Positions 46,298 to 55,586 of a DNA stretch of 64,000 bases are shown piece after piece. The stretch's first letter is position 1. Every line of letters begins with the position of its first letter. The position numbers and the translations under genes were made by a program. The DNA comes from KBS-96 sp049585195 (GTDB taxonomy: Bacteria; Acidobacteriota; Terriglobia; Bryobacterales; Bryobacteraceae): the NCBI GenBank assembly GCA_049585195.1, contig JBAUZG010000199.1, positions 1 to 64,000 on the forward strand. Reading direction: 5' to 3'. The notes under the pieces were generated by a model. That model searched no databases. It was not told the origin of the DNA and saw nothing but the letters and a program-made list of their open reading frames with translations.

Positions 46298-46873
46298 CTA
46301 CCTTTTCGGAGGATTGATCATGATGTGCGCACCAGCGGTCCCTGGGAACATCAGCCATGGCGCGTTATCGCTCGGCTTCGTAGATAATCCGGTAGACTCA
46401 GGTGTGGCGAAAGGGACGTAAATGACCCACCGGAGATAGGCGTCCGTCACCTTCCCGCTACTGACGTCGAAGCCGGTCCCGCTGAGTATATAGAGGGCTC
46501 GAGGCTCTCGTGGCAGCGAGAGTTTTCCTTCGGCGACCTCCTTCCACCGGATTTCATTACGCTTCTGCCCGGTGACTTTTTGAGCCAGAAGCTCACGACC
46601 TCTCGCCATGTACGGCTCTAGGTCCCGGTGATAACAGGCGGCGCTAAACGAAGTTTTGCTCGGGTCGTTCGCAAGACAGATGAGCTCGTTCTTGCCCTCA
46701 CGAAGCCTAACCAGCTCGCCTCGAGCGTTGTAACCCAAAACAGCAGCGCCATCACGGAGATCCGACGGCGCGGCGAGTGTGGCAGCGGTAATTTGAGTCT
46801 CTGGAGATGGCAGATCGGCGGCGGCCAGAGTGACCGCCAGGAGAACACCGCAAACGATAATCGTCAGTTTCAT
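46298..46873 (-). CDS. Exported protein of unknown function
   Basis: A 191-residue protein with a clear signal peptide (MKLTIIVCGVLLAVTLAAA). The mature chain includes DLRDGAAVLGYNARGELVRL, NELICLANDPSKTSF and a C-terminal WLMFPGTAGAHIMINPP. Two Cys (in ICLAND and SAACYH) could form a disulfide. The pattern recurs in secreted Acidobacteria/Bacteroidetes proteins without assigned function; I cannot name the family. It stands alone. Confidence 0.7.
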   Translation of the reverse strand: MKLTIIVCGVLLAVTLAAADLPSPETQITAATLAAPSDLRDGAAVLGYNARGELVRLREGKNELICLANDPSKTSFSAACYHRDLEPYMARGRELLAQKVTGQKRNEIRWKEVAEGKLSLPREPRALYILSGTGFDVSSGKVTDAYLRWVIYVPFATPESTGLSTKPSDNAPWLMFPGTAGAHIMINPPKR

Positions 46874-47028
46874 ATGTCGGATCCTCGCGCTCCAAGGTCC
46901 TTACTTTGCTGGTGGGTGACGGCAGCAGCAACAATGTATCGCACTCACCTTATCATCCGCCTCAGCCCTGAACCACTGCGAGCTGATTCGCGGAGAATGG
47001 CCTTACTGTGGCCGGTCTCGGCGTCGCT

Positions 47029-47074
47029 GATTCTCATTTCGATGAAACCCTACTTTTCAGCGAGTCAGTTAAAC
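47029..47074 (+). repeat. Dispersed repeat R1, copy l (partial)
   Basis: GATTCTCATTTCGATGAAAC then CCTACTTTTCAGCGAGTC and AGTTAAAC; equivalent to the TCTCAATGGACGA / ACCCTACTTTTTGGCCGGTGA modules. It runs directly into a truncated methyltransferase fragment. Confidence 0.5.
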
Positions 47075-47078
47075 ATGG

Positions 47079-47309
47079 GACTACTCCGTGCGCGGCCGCA
47101 AAGGCGGCGTTAGCACGCTCGTTGTTGCCGAATGGTCTCAACTGCTGCCAAAAGGTGCGACAGTTCTCGACATCGGATCCGGAACTGGTGTGCCGATTTC
47201 AGAAACTTTAATCAAGCGCGGGCTCGGTATATGCGAAATCGACGCGTCGTCCAGCATGGTCGCCGAAGAACATCAGGCGACGATTCAGGGCATCTACAAA
47301 TCATACTGA
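47079..47309 (+). pseudogene. Fragment of a class I methyltransferase
   Basis: The frame reads RKGGVSTLVVAEWSQLLPKG, then ATVLDIGSGTGVPISETLIK (the SAM-binding motif I) and GLGICEIDASSSMVAE (the acidic loop), and then stops at 47309 after about 73 residues. The rest of the about 200-residue domain is missing, and R1 abuts its 5' side. The 267 bp to the next gene show no feature. Confidence 0.7.
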
Positions 47310-47576
47310 TCCAATCTGGAACACCGGTACAGCCTTGAAAACTGTTGGCGCACGGCGCTGCACTGGTCTCGCAAGCATTACGAAAATAAATTTCGTCCTG
47401 GTATTGACAAAAATGACGGGCAAACTTCTATAGAGACGTTGTCGCCGAACGCCACACCTCGGCGGCTCGTTGATTGTCTTGGAGGTGCCGTGACGCCGCG
47501 CTTCATCGATACACTTAGTTGAGCGTTTGTATGAGCTTCCTCTCACTGAGCGCCCAATAATCAGGCGGAAATTTCG

Positions 47577-49376
47577 ATGATTCCTCAGCTACCTCTTCGA
47601 GACTTCGGACTGCAGAACATTCCGGCAGTACCGTATCTGCTCACTTTCTCGGAGCCCTTGTTGACTCTGTTTCGTCTCGCTCGAAGGGCGCTTGAAGTCC
47701 AACCAGCGAAAGATGGACTGTCGAACAGGTATACGATCGGTGCACAAACGGGCACTGCATATGAATTCCTCTTTGGCTCTTCTGCAGCGCAGGACCTGGC
47801 GCGGGCAACAAACGATCTAGAAGAAATTCTCGTCAAGGGTTTCGAAGGTGTCAGAGACGCCGCTCTTCGGCGCAGCGTTTCGGCATCAAGAGTTTCCAGC
47901 GCTACTCAAGGTCCCCTGTGGACGGGTCTTTCGCTAGAGAAGCCAGAAGATTTCTCAATTAGCTGGACGAATTTCGAGAACATTTATCAGAATGCGCAGT
48001 CTCTGCTTCCTGGGTGGGCGAACACCTTAGCATCGCTTGACGAGGCGGACCAACGATTTTGGCCAACGATAGCGAACTACGGAATAGCCTATAACCTAAT
48101 TGTCTTGCAATTGGTGACCAGCGCGAAGGCGGCTGCTTTGAAACCGCTGTTCGGAGACATGTGGAGCTTCGGCGGCTTGGATACCATGCAGAGCGAGGGT
48201 AGACTTTATGCCATCGATCTCAGCATTTTCGGCGAGTTTGGTCCGGTCACAGTCGACGGCTGGACACGCTTCACTCCTGCAACGATCACGCTCTTGGAAC
48301 AAAATGCAGCCACGAAGGCATTGAAGCCTCTCGCCGTACACGTTGCAAACGGAAGTCAATCGCAGCTCTATTCTCGAACCCGGACACCCGATGCGTGGCT
48401 TTATGCGCTTCAAGCCGCCAAAGCCTCTTTGACCGTTTACGGAATCTGGTTAGGCCACGTCTACCACTGGCACATTGTCACCGCAGCGCTGCAAATGACG
48501 ATGTTCAACACGTTGAGCGCAGATCATCCTATTCTTCAGCTCGCATCGTCGCAATCGAACTATCTGATCGCATTCAACGAAGTGCTGCTGCTGTTGTGGG
48601 ACTATATCGCGCCACCTACGTCGATTGCGACGCCGTTTCAGTTCCTCGAACTGTGTGATGGCTTTGCCAATGGCCGCCGGTTTTTTGATGACGATCCAAA
48701 GTCGGCTCTAGCGCAGTTGGGCCTTGAGCAGGCGGCCTTCACCCGCAATGAGCCATGGGATCTCTATCCGCTAGTTCGTAATCTGTTGAGGATTTGGGAT
48801 TCCACGCAAACCTTCGTCGATATCTTCGTGGAGAAGACCTATTCGGACGACCAGGCTGTAGACCTGGATACACAACTGCAGGCGTGGATGACGGCCAGCG
48901 CCGATCCTAACCAAGGCAATATTCGCGGGCTTCCAGCAATGAATACCAAGGCTGCGCTGAAAGCCGTGCTCGCCAGCTTCCTCTACCGCATGACGGCGCA
49001 CGGAATTTCACGCTTGAACAACTCGGCGAATCCAGCGCTGACATTCATTGCGAACTTCCCTCCCTGTCTTCAGAAGAGCGACCTACCGACCGCACAGGCA
49101 GACCTGGACGTGAAATCGTTGCTCGGATACCTGCCAAAAACCGGAACCATTGGCAAGATGGTGACCTTTTATTTCACGTTTGTCTTCTCCGTGCCTTATA
49201 CTTCATTTATTCCACCAACAGGTGTGGAGTCGGACCTCTTCTTCCCATCCGGATTGGGCGATCCTCGCAATGTGGCTCTGGTCGCTCGACGGAAAGATTT
49301 GATCTCGTTTATCGAAAACGTCTACCAGCCTGAGCAACCCCAAATTTACCAATGGCCGATGTGCATTGAGACATAA
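47577..49376 (+). CDS. Divergent lipoxygenase-family protein
   Basis: A 599-residue protein whose middle and C-terminal half follow the lipoxygenase catalytic fold. Matching segments are SEGRLYAIDLSIFG, RFTPATITLLEQN with LKPLAVHV, then GHVYHWH followed by TLSADHPILQL (iron ligands H294 and H299, and the HP of helix 9), WDLYPLVRNLLRIWDSTQTF with DTQLQAWM, and the helix with TAHGISR (third ligand H475). The usual fourth ligand (Asn four residues later) is Arg479, and the C-terminal Ile that normally completes the site is replaced by an end reading MCIET. Lipoxygenases peroxidise polyunsaturated fatty acids; with two ligands lost this protein may be inactive or altered. No signal peptide is seen, and it has no lipid-related neighbours. 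Confidence 0.82.
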   Translation: MIPQLPLRDFGLQNIPAVPYLLTFSEPLLTLFRLARRALEVQPAKDGLSNRYTIGAQTGTAYEFLFGSSAAQDLARATNDLEEILVKGFEGVRDAALRRSVSASRVSSATQGPLWTGLSLEKPEDFSISWTNFENIYQNAQSLLPGWANTLASLDEADQRFWPTIANYGIAYNLIVLQLVTSAKAAALKPLFGDMWSFGGLDTMQSEGRLYAIDLSIFGEFGPVTVDGWTRFTPATITLLEQNAATKALKPLAVHVANGSQSQLYSRTRTPDAWLYALQAAKASLTVYGIWLGHVYHWHIVTAALQMTMFNTLSADHPILQLASSQSNYLIAFNEVLLLLWDYIAPPTSIATPFQFLELCDGFANGRRFFDDDPKSALAQLGLEQAAFTRNEPWDLYPLVRNLLRIWDSTQTFVDIFVEKTYSDDQAVDLDTQLQAWMTASADPNQGNIRGLPAMNTKAALKAVLASFLYRMTAHGISRLNNSANPALTFIANFPPCLQKSDLPTAQADLDVKSLLGYLPKTGTIGKMVTFYFTFVFSVPYTSFIPPTGVESDLFFPSGLGDPRNVALVARRKDLISFIENVYQPEQPQIYQWPMCIET

Positions 49377-49650
49377 GCAAATAAGCGCGGCTGACGGGTG
49401 CGGCCTTTCGCGCTCATCATTCAAAGCGAAGCGTACAGGCCGCCCAGCACACAATGCGGGAAGGAAGTAAAGATTCCGTGGGCCGTTACGGAAATCTGGC
49501 CGATCAGCCTCCGGCGCCGTTACACTATATGACCGCCCCCCGCGGCCTGAACATGCGCTGTAGCCATGGCCGTGAGGCTCTTGTTGCGGAGCGGATCGCT
49601 GAAGGCAAGGATCGAAACTATCTTTTCACCCTGCGGCGTGCCTGGACCTT

Positions 49651-49665
49651 AAACCGGGTTATCGG
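49651..49665 (+). repeat. Dispersed repeat R1, copy m (module)
   Basis: AAACCGGGTTATCGG, the core R1 module, in the 499-bp gap between the lipoxygenase-like and FUSC genes. No gene was recognised there. Confidence 0.4.
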
Positions 49666-49751
49666 AAAAGTGCCGGTTATTTAAGTTAGCGCTTATGAGG
49701 AGCAGGACCCCTTTCTGTCGGTCTTGACAGTGTGTCATGAGCCAGACTTGA

Positions 49752-49815
49752 GACCACTCCCTTGCGGTTGTGGCTCGGAAACGAGGCGAGCCGCGCGCGC
49801 CAGCAATCAGACCGC
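49752..49815. repeat. Dispersed hairpin repeat R2, copy 1
   Basis: ACCACTCCCTTGCGGTTGTG then GCTCGGAAACGAGGC, matching 56034-56070. CTCG-GAAA-CGAG is a perfect stem with a GNRA tetraloop. This copy lacks a 25-bp segment present in the other. A GCCGCGCG-rich flank is shared. Confidence 0.7.
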
Positions 49816-49875
49816 AGACGAACTTCGACTAGTCACGATCACATTTTCCTAATGAGTTCGGTACGGTAAACGCAG

Positions 49876-52065
49876 ATGCCCGTCGAGCATTCCATCGAGC
49901 CTGAGGCCCCGCCGAAAGTGCCGCCAGTTCTGGAACCGCCCAATCGTTGGAAGTTGTTTTGGCGCGCAGTCACACGGTTTGAACGAAACAAGATCATTCC
50001 GCGCGTTGCGCTGCGCAACGCGATCGGCGTTGCGCTTCCTCTTGGGATAGGAGTGCTGACGGGATTCACGCTGAGCGGCGTGGCTCTTGCCTCAGGTGCG
50101 CTGAACGTCTCCTATTCCGATGGCGAAGATTCCTACTCGCAGCGTGCACGCCGAATGCTTGCGGCGAGCGTGCTGACTGCGTTCGCCGTTCTTATTGGTG
50201 GAATCATCGGACGTGACACCGTCTGGGTGACATTGATTACTGCGATGTGGGCATTTGTCGCCGGATTGGCCGTGTCACTCGGAACAACGGCGGGCGATCT
50301 CGGTGTTATCAGCCTGGTGACGCTCGTCGTTTATTCGGCTCAGGCGTTGAGCGCCGTCAACGCCGGCTGGGCGGCGCTTCTAGCTCTTGGCGGCGCTTTG
50401 TTTCAAACTGGCTTGGCATTGATGTTTTGGCCGGTCCAGCGCTACCAGCCCGAACGGCTCGCACTGGGTAACTTGTATCTCGAGCTTGCCCGCGTCGCCT
50501 CGCGGTTTGGGGAAGTAGAGGGTGCTCCGCCAGCAAGCCAGGCGAGCACGGCCGCACAACAGGTATTGTCGAACCTCGACCGGGATCAGAGGATTGAAAG
50601 CGAGCGCTACCGATCTTTGTTGAACCAGGCGGAACGTATTCGGCTGTGTCTGCTTACACTCGGCAGGCTGCGGCGAAGAATGTCCCGCGAGCCCTCGGGG
50701 CAGCAAATAATGCCATCTCTAGATCGTCTGCTCGAGGTGGCGGCCGATCTGCTCTATTCAGCCGGACGGTCCCTGAGTGCTAACGAAAGCCTCGAGGTTG
50801 CGCGCCAGGATTTGAAGAACTTTTCCGCCCTCACCATAACGGTGCGCGAGAAGCTTTCGGGCGATCTGCCGCCGTTTGCGCGCGCCGTGGCTGCCGACAT
50901 ACTACTTCAGGCCGACGCGCTGGCGGGACAATTTCGAGCGGTTGTCGATTTGGCGGAGCATGCGAGCCCCGCCGGGTTGGATGCGTTTGCCAAAAAGGAG
51001 TCGTCGCGGCCGGCAGCGCTGCGGATCGCGGGAACGCTGGCGACGCTCCGAGCCAATTTGTCGTTAAACTCCGCCGCGTGCCGGCACGCCATTCGCCTGG
51101 CAGTCTGTCTGGCGGCTGGCGACTCCATTGCCCACATGCTCGGATGGCGGCGTTCGTACTGGCTGCCCATGACTATTGCCATTGTGCTCAAACCGGATTT
51201 CACAGCGACGTTCAGCCGCGGCGTGTTGCGCCTGGCGGGCACATTCGGAGGCCTTGGTGTCGCGACAGTCCTGTTCTATTTCATTGATCCTTCTCGAATG
51301 ATGCAGGTTGTTTTTGTCGCTTTGTTCACCTATGCGCTTCGCTGTGTCGGACCGGCCAACTACGGAATCCTGGTGGTGTCTATCAGCGCGCTTGTCGTGT
51401 TGCTGGTAGGACTGACGGGCGTTCCGGCGTGGCAGGTGATCTCGGCGCGCGCGGCGAATACAGCCGCGGGGGGCTTGGTCGCTCTTGTTGCATACCTGGT
51501 GTGGCCGACCTGGGAAAAAACGCAAGTGCGCGAGCAATTTGCTTGCATGCTCGATGCATACCGCAAGTACTCCCAGGCTATTGCTGCCGTCTACTATAAG
51601 GAGATTGATGAGGAGACCGCCGGACTCGAGCGGTTTCGACTCGAAGCCCGCCTGGCACGCTCGAATGTGGAGGCCTCTGTGGACCGGCTGATGGTTGAAC
51701 CAGGCGTCAGTAAAGAACAGGCAGGTGCTGCCGCCGCCATGCTCGCGAGCTCGCACCGTCTGATTTATGCCTTGATGGCTCTCGACGCCGGGATTCGAAG
51801 CAGCGCTCCCGTTCCTCCGCGCGAAGCATTCAAAACCTTTGCCAAAGACTTCGATCTCACGTTATTTTTGCTTGCCGGCGCTTTGCGTGGGGCGCCCTTC
51901 GCGAAGAAACAGCTGCCCGATTTGCGCGAGGATCACCGGGTTCTCCTCGAATCTGGCGACCCAACAGCCGAGCGTTATGCTCTGGTCAATGTTGAAACCG
52001 ACCGTCTGACGAACAGCTTGAACACGCTCCGGGAGCAGGTGGCAAGAATCACCTCCAAAAAGTGA
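49876..52065 (+). CDS. FUSC-family inner-membrane protein
   Basis: A 729-residue protein of the fusaric-acid-resistance/aromatic-acid-exporter (FUSC, YccS-like) group. Two membrane blocks of about six helices each are seen: near residues 50-190 (RNAIGVALPLGIGVLTGF, ALNVSYSD, VWVTLITAMWAFVAGLAVSL) and near 395-545 (ACRHAIRLAVCLAAGDSIAH, RSYWLPMTIAIVLKPDFTAT, GVLRLAGTFGGLGVATVLFY). Each is followed by a cytoplasmic helical region. The R-x-x-Y-W-x-x-x-T-x-x-x-V-x-x-P pattern is the FUSC_2 signature. Members are linked to export of aromatic acids or polyamines; the substrate here is unknown. An M1-like peptidase follows after 30 bp. Confidence 0.88.
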   Translation: MPVEHSIEPEAPPKVPPVLEPPNRWKLFWRAVTRFERNKIIPRVALRNAIGVALPLGIGVLTGFTLSGVALASGALNVSYSDGEDSYSQRARRMLAASVLTAFAVLIGGIIGRDTVWVTLITAMWAFVAGLAVSLGTTAGDLGVISLVTLVVYSAQALSAVNAGWAALLALGGALFQTGLALMFWPVQRYQPERLALGNLYLELARVASRFGEVEGAPPASQASTAAQQVLSNLDRDQRIESERYRSLLNQAERIRLCLLTLGRLRRRMSREPSGQQIMPSLDRLLEVAADLLYSAGRSLSANESLEVARQDLKNFSALTITVREKLSGDLPPFARAVAADILLQADALAGQFRAVVDLAEHASPAGLDAFAKKESSRPAALRIAGTLATLRANLSLNSAACRHAIRLAVCLAAGDSIAHMLGWRRSYWLPMTIAIVLKPDFTATFSRGVLRLAGTFGGLGVATVLFYFIDPSRMMQVVFVALFTYALRCVGPANYGILVVSISALVVLLVGLTGVPAWQVISARAANTAAGGLVALVAYLVWPTWEKTQVREQFACMLDAYRKYSQAIAAVYYKEIDEETAGLERFRLEARLARSNVEASVDRLMVEPGVSKEQAGAAAAMLASSHRLIYALMALDAGIRSSAPVPPREAFKTFAKDFDLTLFLLAGALRGAPFAKKQLPDLREDHRVLLESGDPTAERYALVNVETDRLTNSLNTLREQVARITSKK

Positions 52066-52095
52066 CAGCCGATGGAATACACTGTTTATCCAGCC

Positions 52096-54447
52096 ATGAA
52101 GCTATGCCGTCTTCTGGTTTGTTTGGCCGTTTTGTGCAGCGGGGCGTTGTGTCAGGAGCCCACTGCGGCGTCTCTTGAGGCGTCGCTGCGCGATCTCTCC
52201 ATCGATCCGAACGAGATTTACCACGTCCGCGATTTGCGGTTCGCGAGAGGCGATTTCACCATATACCTCAACGATGGTCTGCTCGCTTTCACTAAGCCGG
52301 TGGGCGGCCAAGTTATCGGTGCCGTGTTTACCACCGCCGGCACGGAGGCGGGCGATGCGGAAATCATTGTTACTCCTCCGACTCGAGGCGAGCGCGCTTC
52401 GCTCGCTTATTTCACAAAGACGCCGAATCTTGACGAACATTTTTCTCAAGCCGTTTTCGTCTTCAGCGATCAGATGCGTGCCGAGGCGCTCCATCAAATG
52501 GAGCAAAACGAAGCCAAGAAGGCCAGCGTGGATGCGGTGGCTTTTAGCGCGCAATGGAACCAGACGCTCGAAGTAGTTGCTGGAGATGTCGAGGTGCCAT
52601 TGCTCGGTTCAATGCTCAACCACGACCCGCCGGCGAAGGCCGTTTTCTATGCCGTGATGGGAGGGAAAACGCTGGGGGCGTTTGAAATCTCCTACAATCC
52701 GCACCAGACCGAGAGCAGCGCGGTAGGGCGTTCCGGCGAGGGTGCAGGGGCCAGCTTTCAGGTGTGGACCAGCTTCACTCCCAGAAAGTCTCCCTCCCCC
52801 CTGCCTCAGCCGTTCAGCACGCCAGCCTACAGAATTGAAGCGGATATTTCGCCTAGTTTGAAGGTTTCGGCCACGACAAGCTTCAGCACCACATCGCACG
52901 ATCCGAACCTTCGCGCCATTGAGCTCGAGCTCAGCGGGCTGATGAACGTCACGTCGGCGACTATCAATGGCGCCCCAGTGGAGGTCGTCCAGTCGCAATC
53001 TTCGCGCGATGTCGACGATTTCAATGTCAGCCGGTTGCTGTTGGTTGCTCCTCAGCCCTTTCCCGTAGCTACGCCGCTCCAAGTCGAAATCCATCATGAG
53101 GGCTCAGTGATTCGCGATGCCGGCGAGGGAATCTATTTCGTCGAGGCGCGCAACATCTGGTTCCCGCACTTGCCGCTCGATTCAGCGAAGTTTGACCTGA
53201 CGTTTCGCTGTCCATCTCAATTGCGGGTCATCTCGAGCGGAAAGTTGGCGAGCGAAACCGTCGACGGCGGCGTGCGGGTGATTCACCGTGTGCTCGATAG
53301 CCCTGCTCAGTTCGTCGGCTTCAACGTAGGAGATTTCGAGGGCGTCGCACGCGATCAGCCCCCGTTCCATGTCGAATTCTATGCAAATCGGACCATTGCG
53401 GACCGGATCCTTCGATCGGGAGTTCCGCCATCGGGCGCAAATTCGGGGCAGGTGAACATTGCGTCCGCGAGCGGGCACGAGTCGCTGCCAGCCGGGATGC
53501 CAGTCGAACTCGAGGCGATGGCGGGGCGCGCGGCCGAAATACTTGGGGAGTTTGCCAGTGAATGGGGGCCAGCGCCCACCAACAACATCGCCGTCACGCC
53601 TATCCCGGGGAATTTCGGGCAAGGCTTTCCAGGCCTCATTTATCTTTCCATTTACTCGTACCTTCCCGTGTCACTGAGGCCTTCTTACATTCGCGACTCG
53701 ATCCTGAATGTCTTTTACTCGGAAATCCTGTTGCCGCATGAAATTGCTCATCAATGGTGGGGCAACCTGGTGCTGGCAGACGATTACAGAAGCAACTGGC
53801 TGGTAGAGGCGCTTGCGAACTATGCAGCCCTTGAATTTTTTGAGAAGGAGAGAGGCGGCGCCGCTCTCGAGGAATTGCTTAAGTTTTATTTGAAAGAACT
53901 CAGCTCGACCGGCAAGAGCGGAAAACCAATCGAATCCGACGGGCCGCTCAATATCGGGTTGCGTCTTCGAGCCTCGGACGCGAACGCCTGGCGCGTCATC
54001 ACCTACGATAAGGGCACGTGGGTGATCCGCATGCTTGCGTTGCGAATGGGCCGGCAGCGGTTCGCAGAGTTTTTGCGCGCCCTCGCTCGGGATGCAGCCG
54101 GCAAGGGCTTGTCTAACGAAGCATTCAGGCGCGAAGCCATGCGGTTCTTGCCGGAAGGAGACCCGGACCCTGGTCTCGAGTATTTTTTCGATGCCTGGGT
54201 ATACGGCACCGGTATCCCGCGTCTTTCCTTGCAGCATGTGAGAGCCAATCAATATGTGCTACGACAGTCCGGAGTGGATAGAGAATTCAGTGTAGACGTA
54301 CCGATGCAGGTGAAGGCTGCCGGTGCGGCCGATAAAGTCTTGTGGGTTCGTTCGAGCGCTGAGGGTACGCCTTTTACGGCTCCAGGTCCCCCATCTTCCG
54401 AAGTGCTATTGCCTTTACTGTCAGATTTCCTCTACACACCCGACTGA
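52096..54447 (+). CDS. Secreted M1-family metallopeptidase-like protein
   Basis: About 783 residues after the chosen ATG at 52096; the next residues KLCRLLVCLAVLCSGALCQE form a signal peptide, while an earlier in-frame ATG at 52072 would spoil it. The C-terminal half holds the gluzincin zinc site: LLPHEIAHQWWGN (HExxH near residue 548) and the third ligand Glu in NWLVEALANYAALEFFEKE. The substrate-binding GAMEN is not seen; GQGFPGLIYLSIYSY stands at that place. The N-terminal 400 residues are beta-rich. Such proteins are zinc aminopeptidases or related; it probably acts in the periplasm. Confidence 0.85.
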   Translation: MKLCRLLVCLAVLCSGALCQEPTAASLEASLRDLSIDPNEIYHVRDLRFARGDFTIYLNDGLLAFTKPVGGQVIGAVFTTAGTEAGDAEIIVTPPTRGERASLAYFTKTPNLDEHFSQAVFVFSDQMRAEALHQMEQNEAKKASVDAVAFSAQWNQTLEVVAGDVEVPLLGSMLNHDPPAKAVFYAVMGGKTLGAFEISYNPHQTESSAVGRSGEGAGASFQVWTSFTPRKSPSPLPQPFSTPAYRIEADISPSLKVSATTSFSTTSHDPNLRAIELELSGLMNVTSATINGAPVEVVQSQSSRDVDDFNVSRLLLVAPQPFPVATPLQVEIHHEGSVIRDAGEGIYFVEARNIWFPHLPLDSAKFDLTFRCPSQLRVISSGKLASETVDGGVRVIHRVLDSPAQFVGFNVGDFEGVARDQPPFHVEFYANRTIADRILRSGVPPSGANSGQVNIASASGHESLPAGMPVELEAMAGRAAEILGEFASEWGPAPTNNIAVTPIPGNFGQGFPGLIYLSIYSYLPVSLRPSYIRDSILNVFYSEILLPHEIAHQWWGNLVLADDYRSNWLVEALANYAALEFFEKERGGAALEELLKFYLKELSSTGKSGKPIESDGPLNIGLRLRASDANAWRVITYDKGTWVIRMLALRMGRQRFAEFLRALARDAAGKGLSNEAFRREAMRFLPEGDPDPGLEYFFDAWVYGTGIPRLSLQHVRANQYVLRQSGVDREFSVDVPMQVKAAGAADKVLWVRSSAEGTPFTAPGPPSSEVLLPLLSDFLYTPD

Positions 54448-54512
54448 TGGATGACCCGGCTCGAATTCGCCTTTTGTTTCACCTGTAAACCTTCCGTCAA
54501 CGAACCCGTTTT

Positions 54513-54518
54513 TATAAT
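54513..54518 (+). promoter_or_regulatory. Consensus -10 box of the sigma-factor operon
   Basis: A perfect TATAAT 10 bases before the ATG at 54529. Transcription would begin about 54525, so the message would be almost leaderless. The -35 is weak (TTCCGT at 54492-54497, spacing 15). Confidence 0.5.
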
Positions 54519-54528
54519 TGCAGCGCGT

Positions 54529-55149
54529 ATGATGAACGTCATGGCCGAGCCTCTGGAAGCCTACGCGCGGCAAAGTGTGGACCTTGGGGACTTCGGCAGC
54601 TGGATGGCGAGCGAGCAGAAGCGAATTTTTCTGCTCTGTAAGCGGCTTCTCCAAGATACGGACGAGGCTGACTCCGCCACGCAGGATGTTTTCCTGAAGG
54701 CGTTCAAGGCTTTGAAGAACTTGAATGTTCAGGAGTTAGACCATCCCGAGAGATGGGTGACGCGGATTGCGGTAAATACGTGCCTCGACCGGCTGCGATC
54801 GAACGCATGGAAGATTTGGCGAAAACGGCCTGCGCCCGAGGATGAAAGCCTGATACTCTCGATGACGGCTAGGCGCGAGCCGGACGCGGAGGCGCAAGCA
54901 TTCGCGAAGGAAATCCAACAAAGATTGGAAAAGGCTCTGGTCAAATTATCGGAACGGCAACGCGCGGTGTTCACGCTGCGCCATTACGATGCGTATAGCT
55001 TAGATGAGATTGCTGAAATTCTGAAGCTCGATACCGGAACGGTGAAAGCACACTTGTTCCGCGCATTGGGGAAATTGCGCGAAGAGCTCAGAGACGTGTA
55101 TGGGTCGCGCCAGACTGCTGGCGCGCCTAGAAACATTGAGGGAGTGTAG
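54529..55149 (+). CDS. ECF RNA polymerase sigma factor
   Basis: A 206-residue extracytoplasmic-function sigma factor. Region 2 is MASEQKRIFLLCKRLLQDTD, EADSATQDVFLKAFKALKNL and WVTRIAVNTCLDRLRSN (the -10 contacts). Region 4 is ALVKLSERQRAVFTLRHYDA, YSLDEIAEILKLDTGTVKAH and LFRALGKLREEL (the -35 helix-turn-helix). The ATG at 54529 (or 54532) is chosen over a far upstream frame start at 54451, which lies ahead of the TATAAT box. It is followed two bases later by a putative anti-sigma factor and forms an operon with a Spy-like protein. Confidence 0.9.
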   Translation: MMNVMAEPLEAYARQSVDLGDFGSWMASEQKRIFLLCKRLLQDTDEADSATQDVFLKAFKALKNLNVQELDHPERWVTRIAVNTCLDRLRSNAWKIWRKRPAPEDESLILSMTARREPDAEAQAFAKEIQQRLEKALVKLSERQRAVFTLRHYDAYSLDEIAEILKLDTGTVKAHLFRALGKLREELRDVYGSRQTAGAPRNIEGV

Positions 55150-55151
55150 TT

Positions 55152-55586
55152 ATGACGGCGAGACATTGGACCGAAGATGAGCTAGTCGCTCATCTTTACG
55201 GCGTCGGGCCCGCGGACGGCCACATTGAAGAGTGCGGCGAGTGCTCGAGCCGCCTTCAGAGTATGCAAGACGCCCGCGCGTTGAGCGAAGCGGCGGCTGC
55301 CAGCTCCATTCAGCCAAGCTTTGAGTTCCTGGCAGCACAACGGCGGAGGATTTATCAGCGGCTCTCGAAGCCTGCCCAGTTTGGGTTTGTGCGGCGGTTC
55401 GCCCCGGCGGTAGCTGCGTCGCTCGCCATCGCGGGGGGACTTCTATTCTTCGAGCAGCAGCATAGCGACGTCTCGCGTCCGATGGTAAAGCCGGCCGACA
55501 CGGAGCTTGTAGAAGACGTCGGAAGGACGGCTATGAATCCGGAGCCGGCGCCCTTAGCTCCACTTCAGGCGCTGTTTGAAGAATGA
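55152..55586 (+). CDS. Putative membrane anti-sigma factor
   Basis: A 144-residue protein. Residues about 1-35 carry a zinc-anti-sigma-like HxxxCxxC motif (H24-C28-C31 in GHIEECGECSSRL). A membrane segment is at about 82-100 (RFAPAVAASLAIAGGLLFF), and a short Pro-rich tail follows, expected in the periplasm. It starts two bases after the sigma gene, so it is the probable partner that holds the sigma factor at the membrane until a stress signal arrives. The stop overlaps the next gene by four bases (ATGA). Confidence 0.8.
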   Translation: MTARHWTEDELVAHLYGVGPADGHIEECGECSSRLQSMQDARALSEAAAASSIQPSFEFLAAQRRRIYQRLSKPAQFGFVRRFAPAVAASLAIAGGLLFFEQQHSDVSRPMVKPADTELVEDVGRTAMNPEPAPLAPLQALFEE

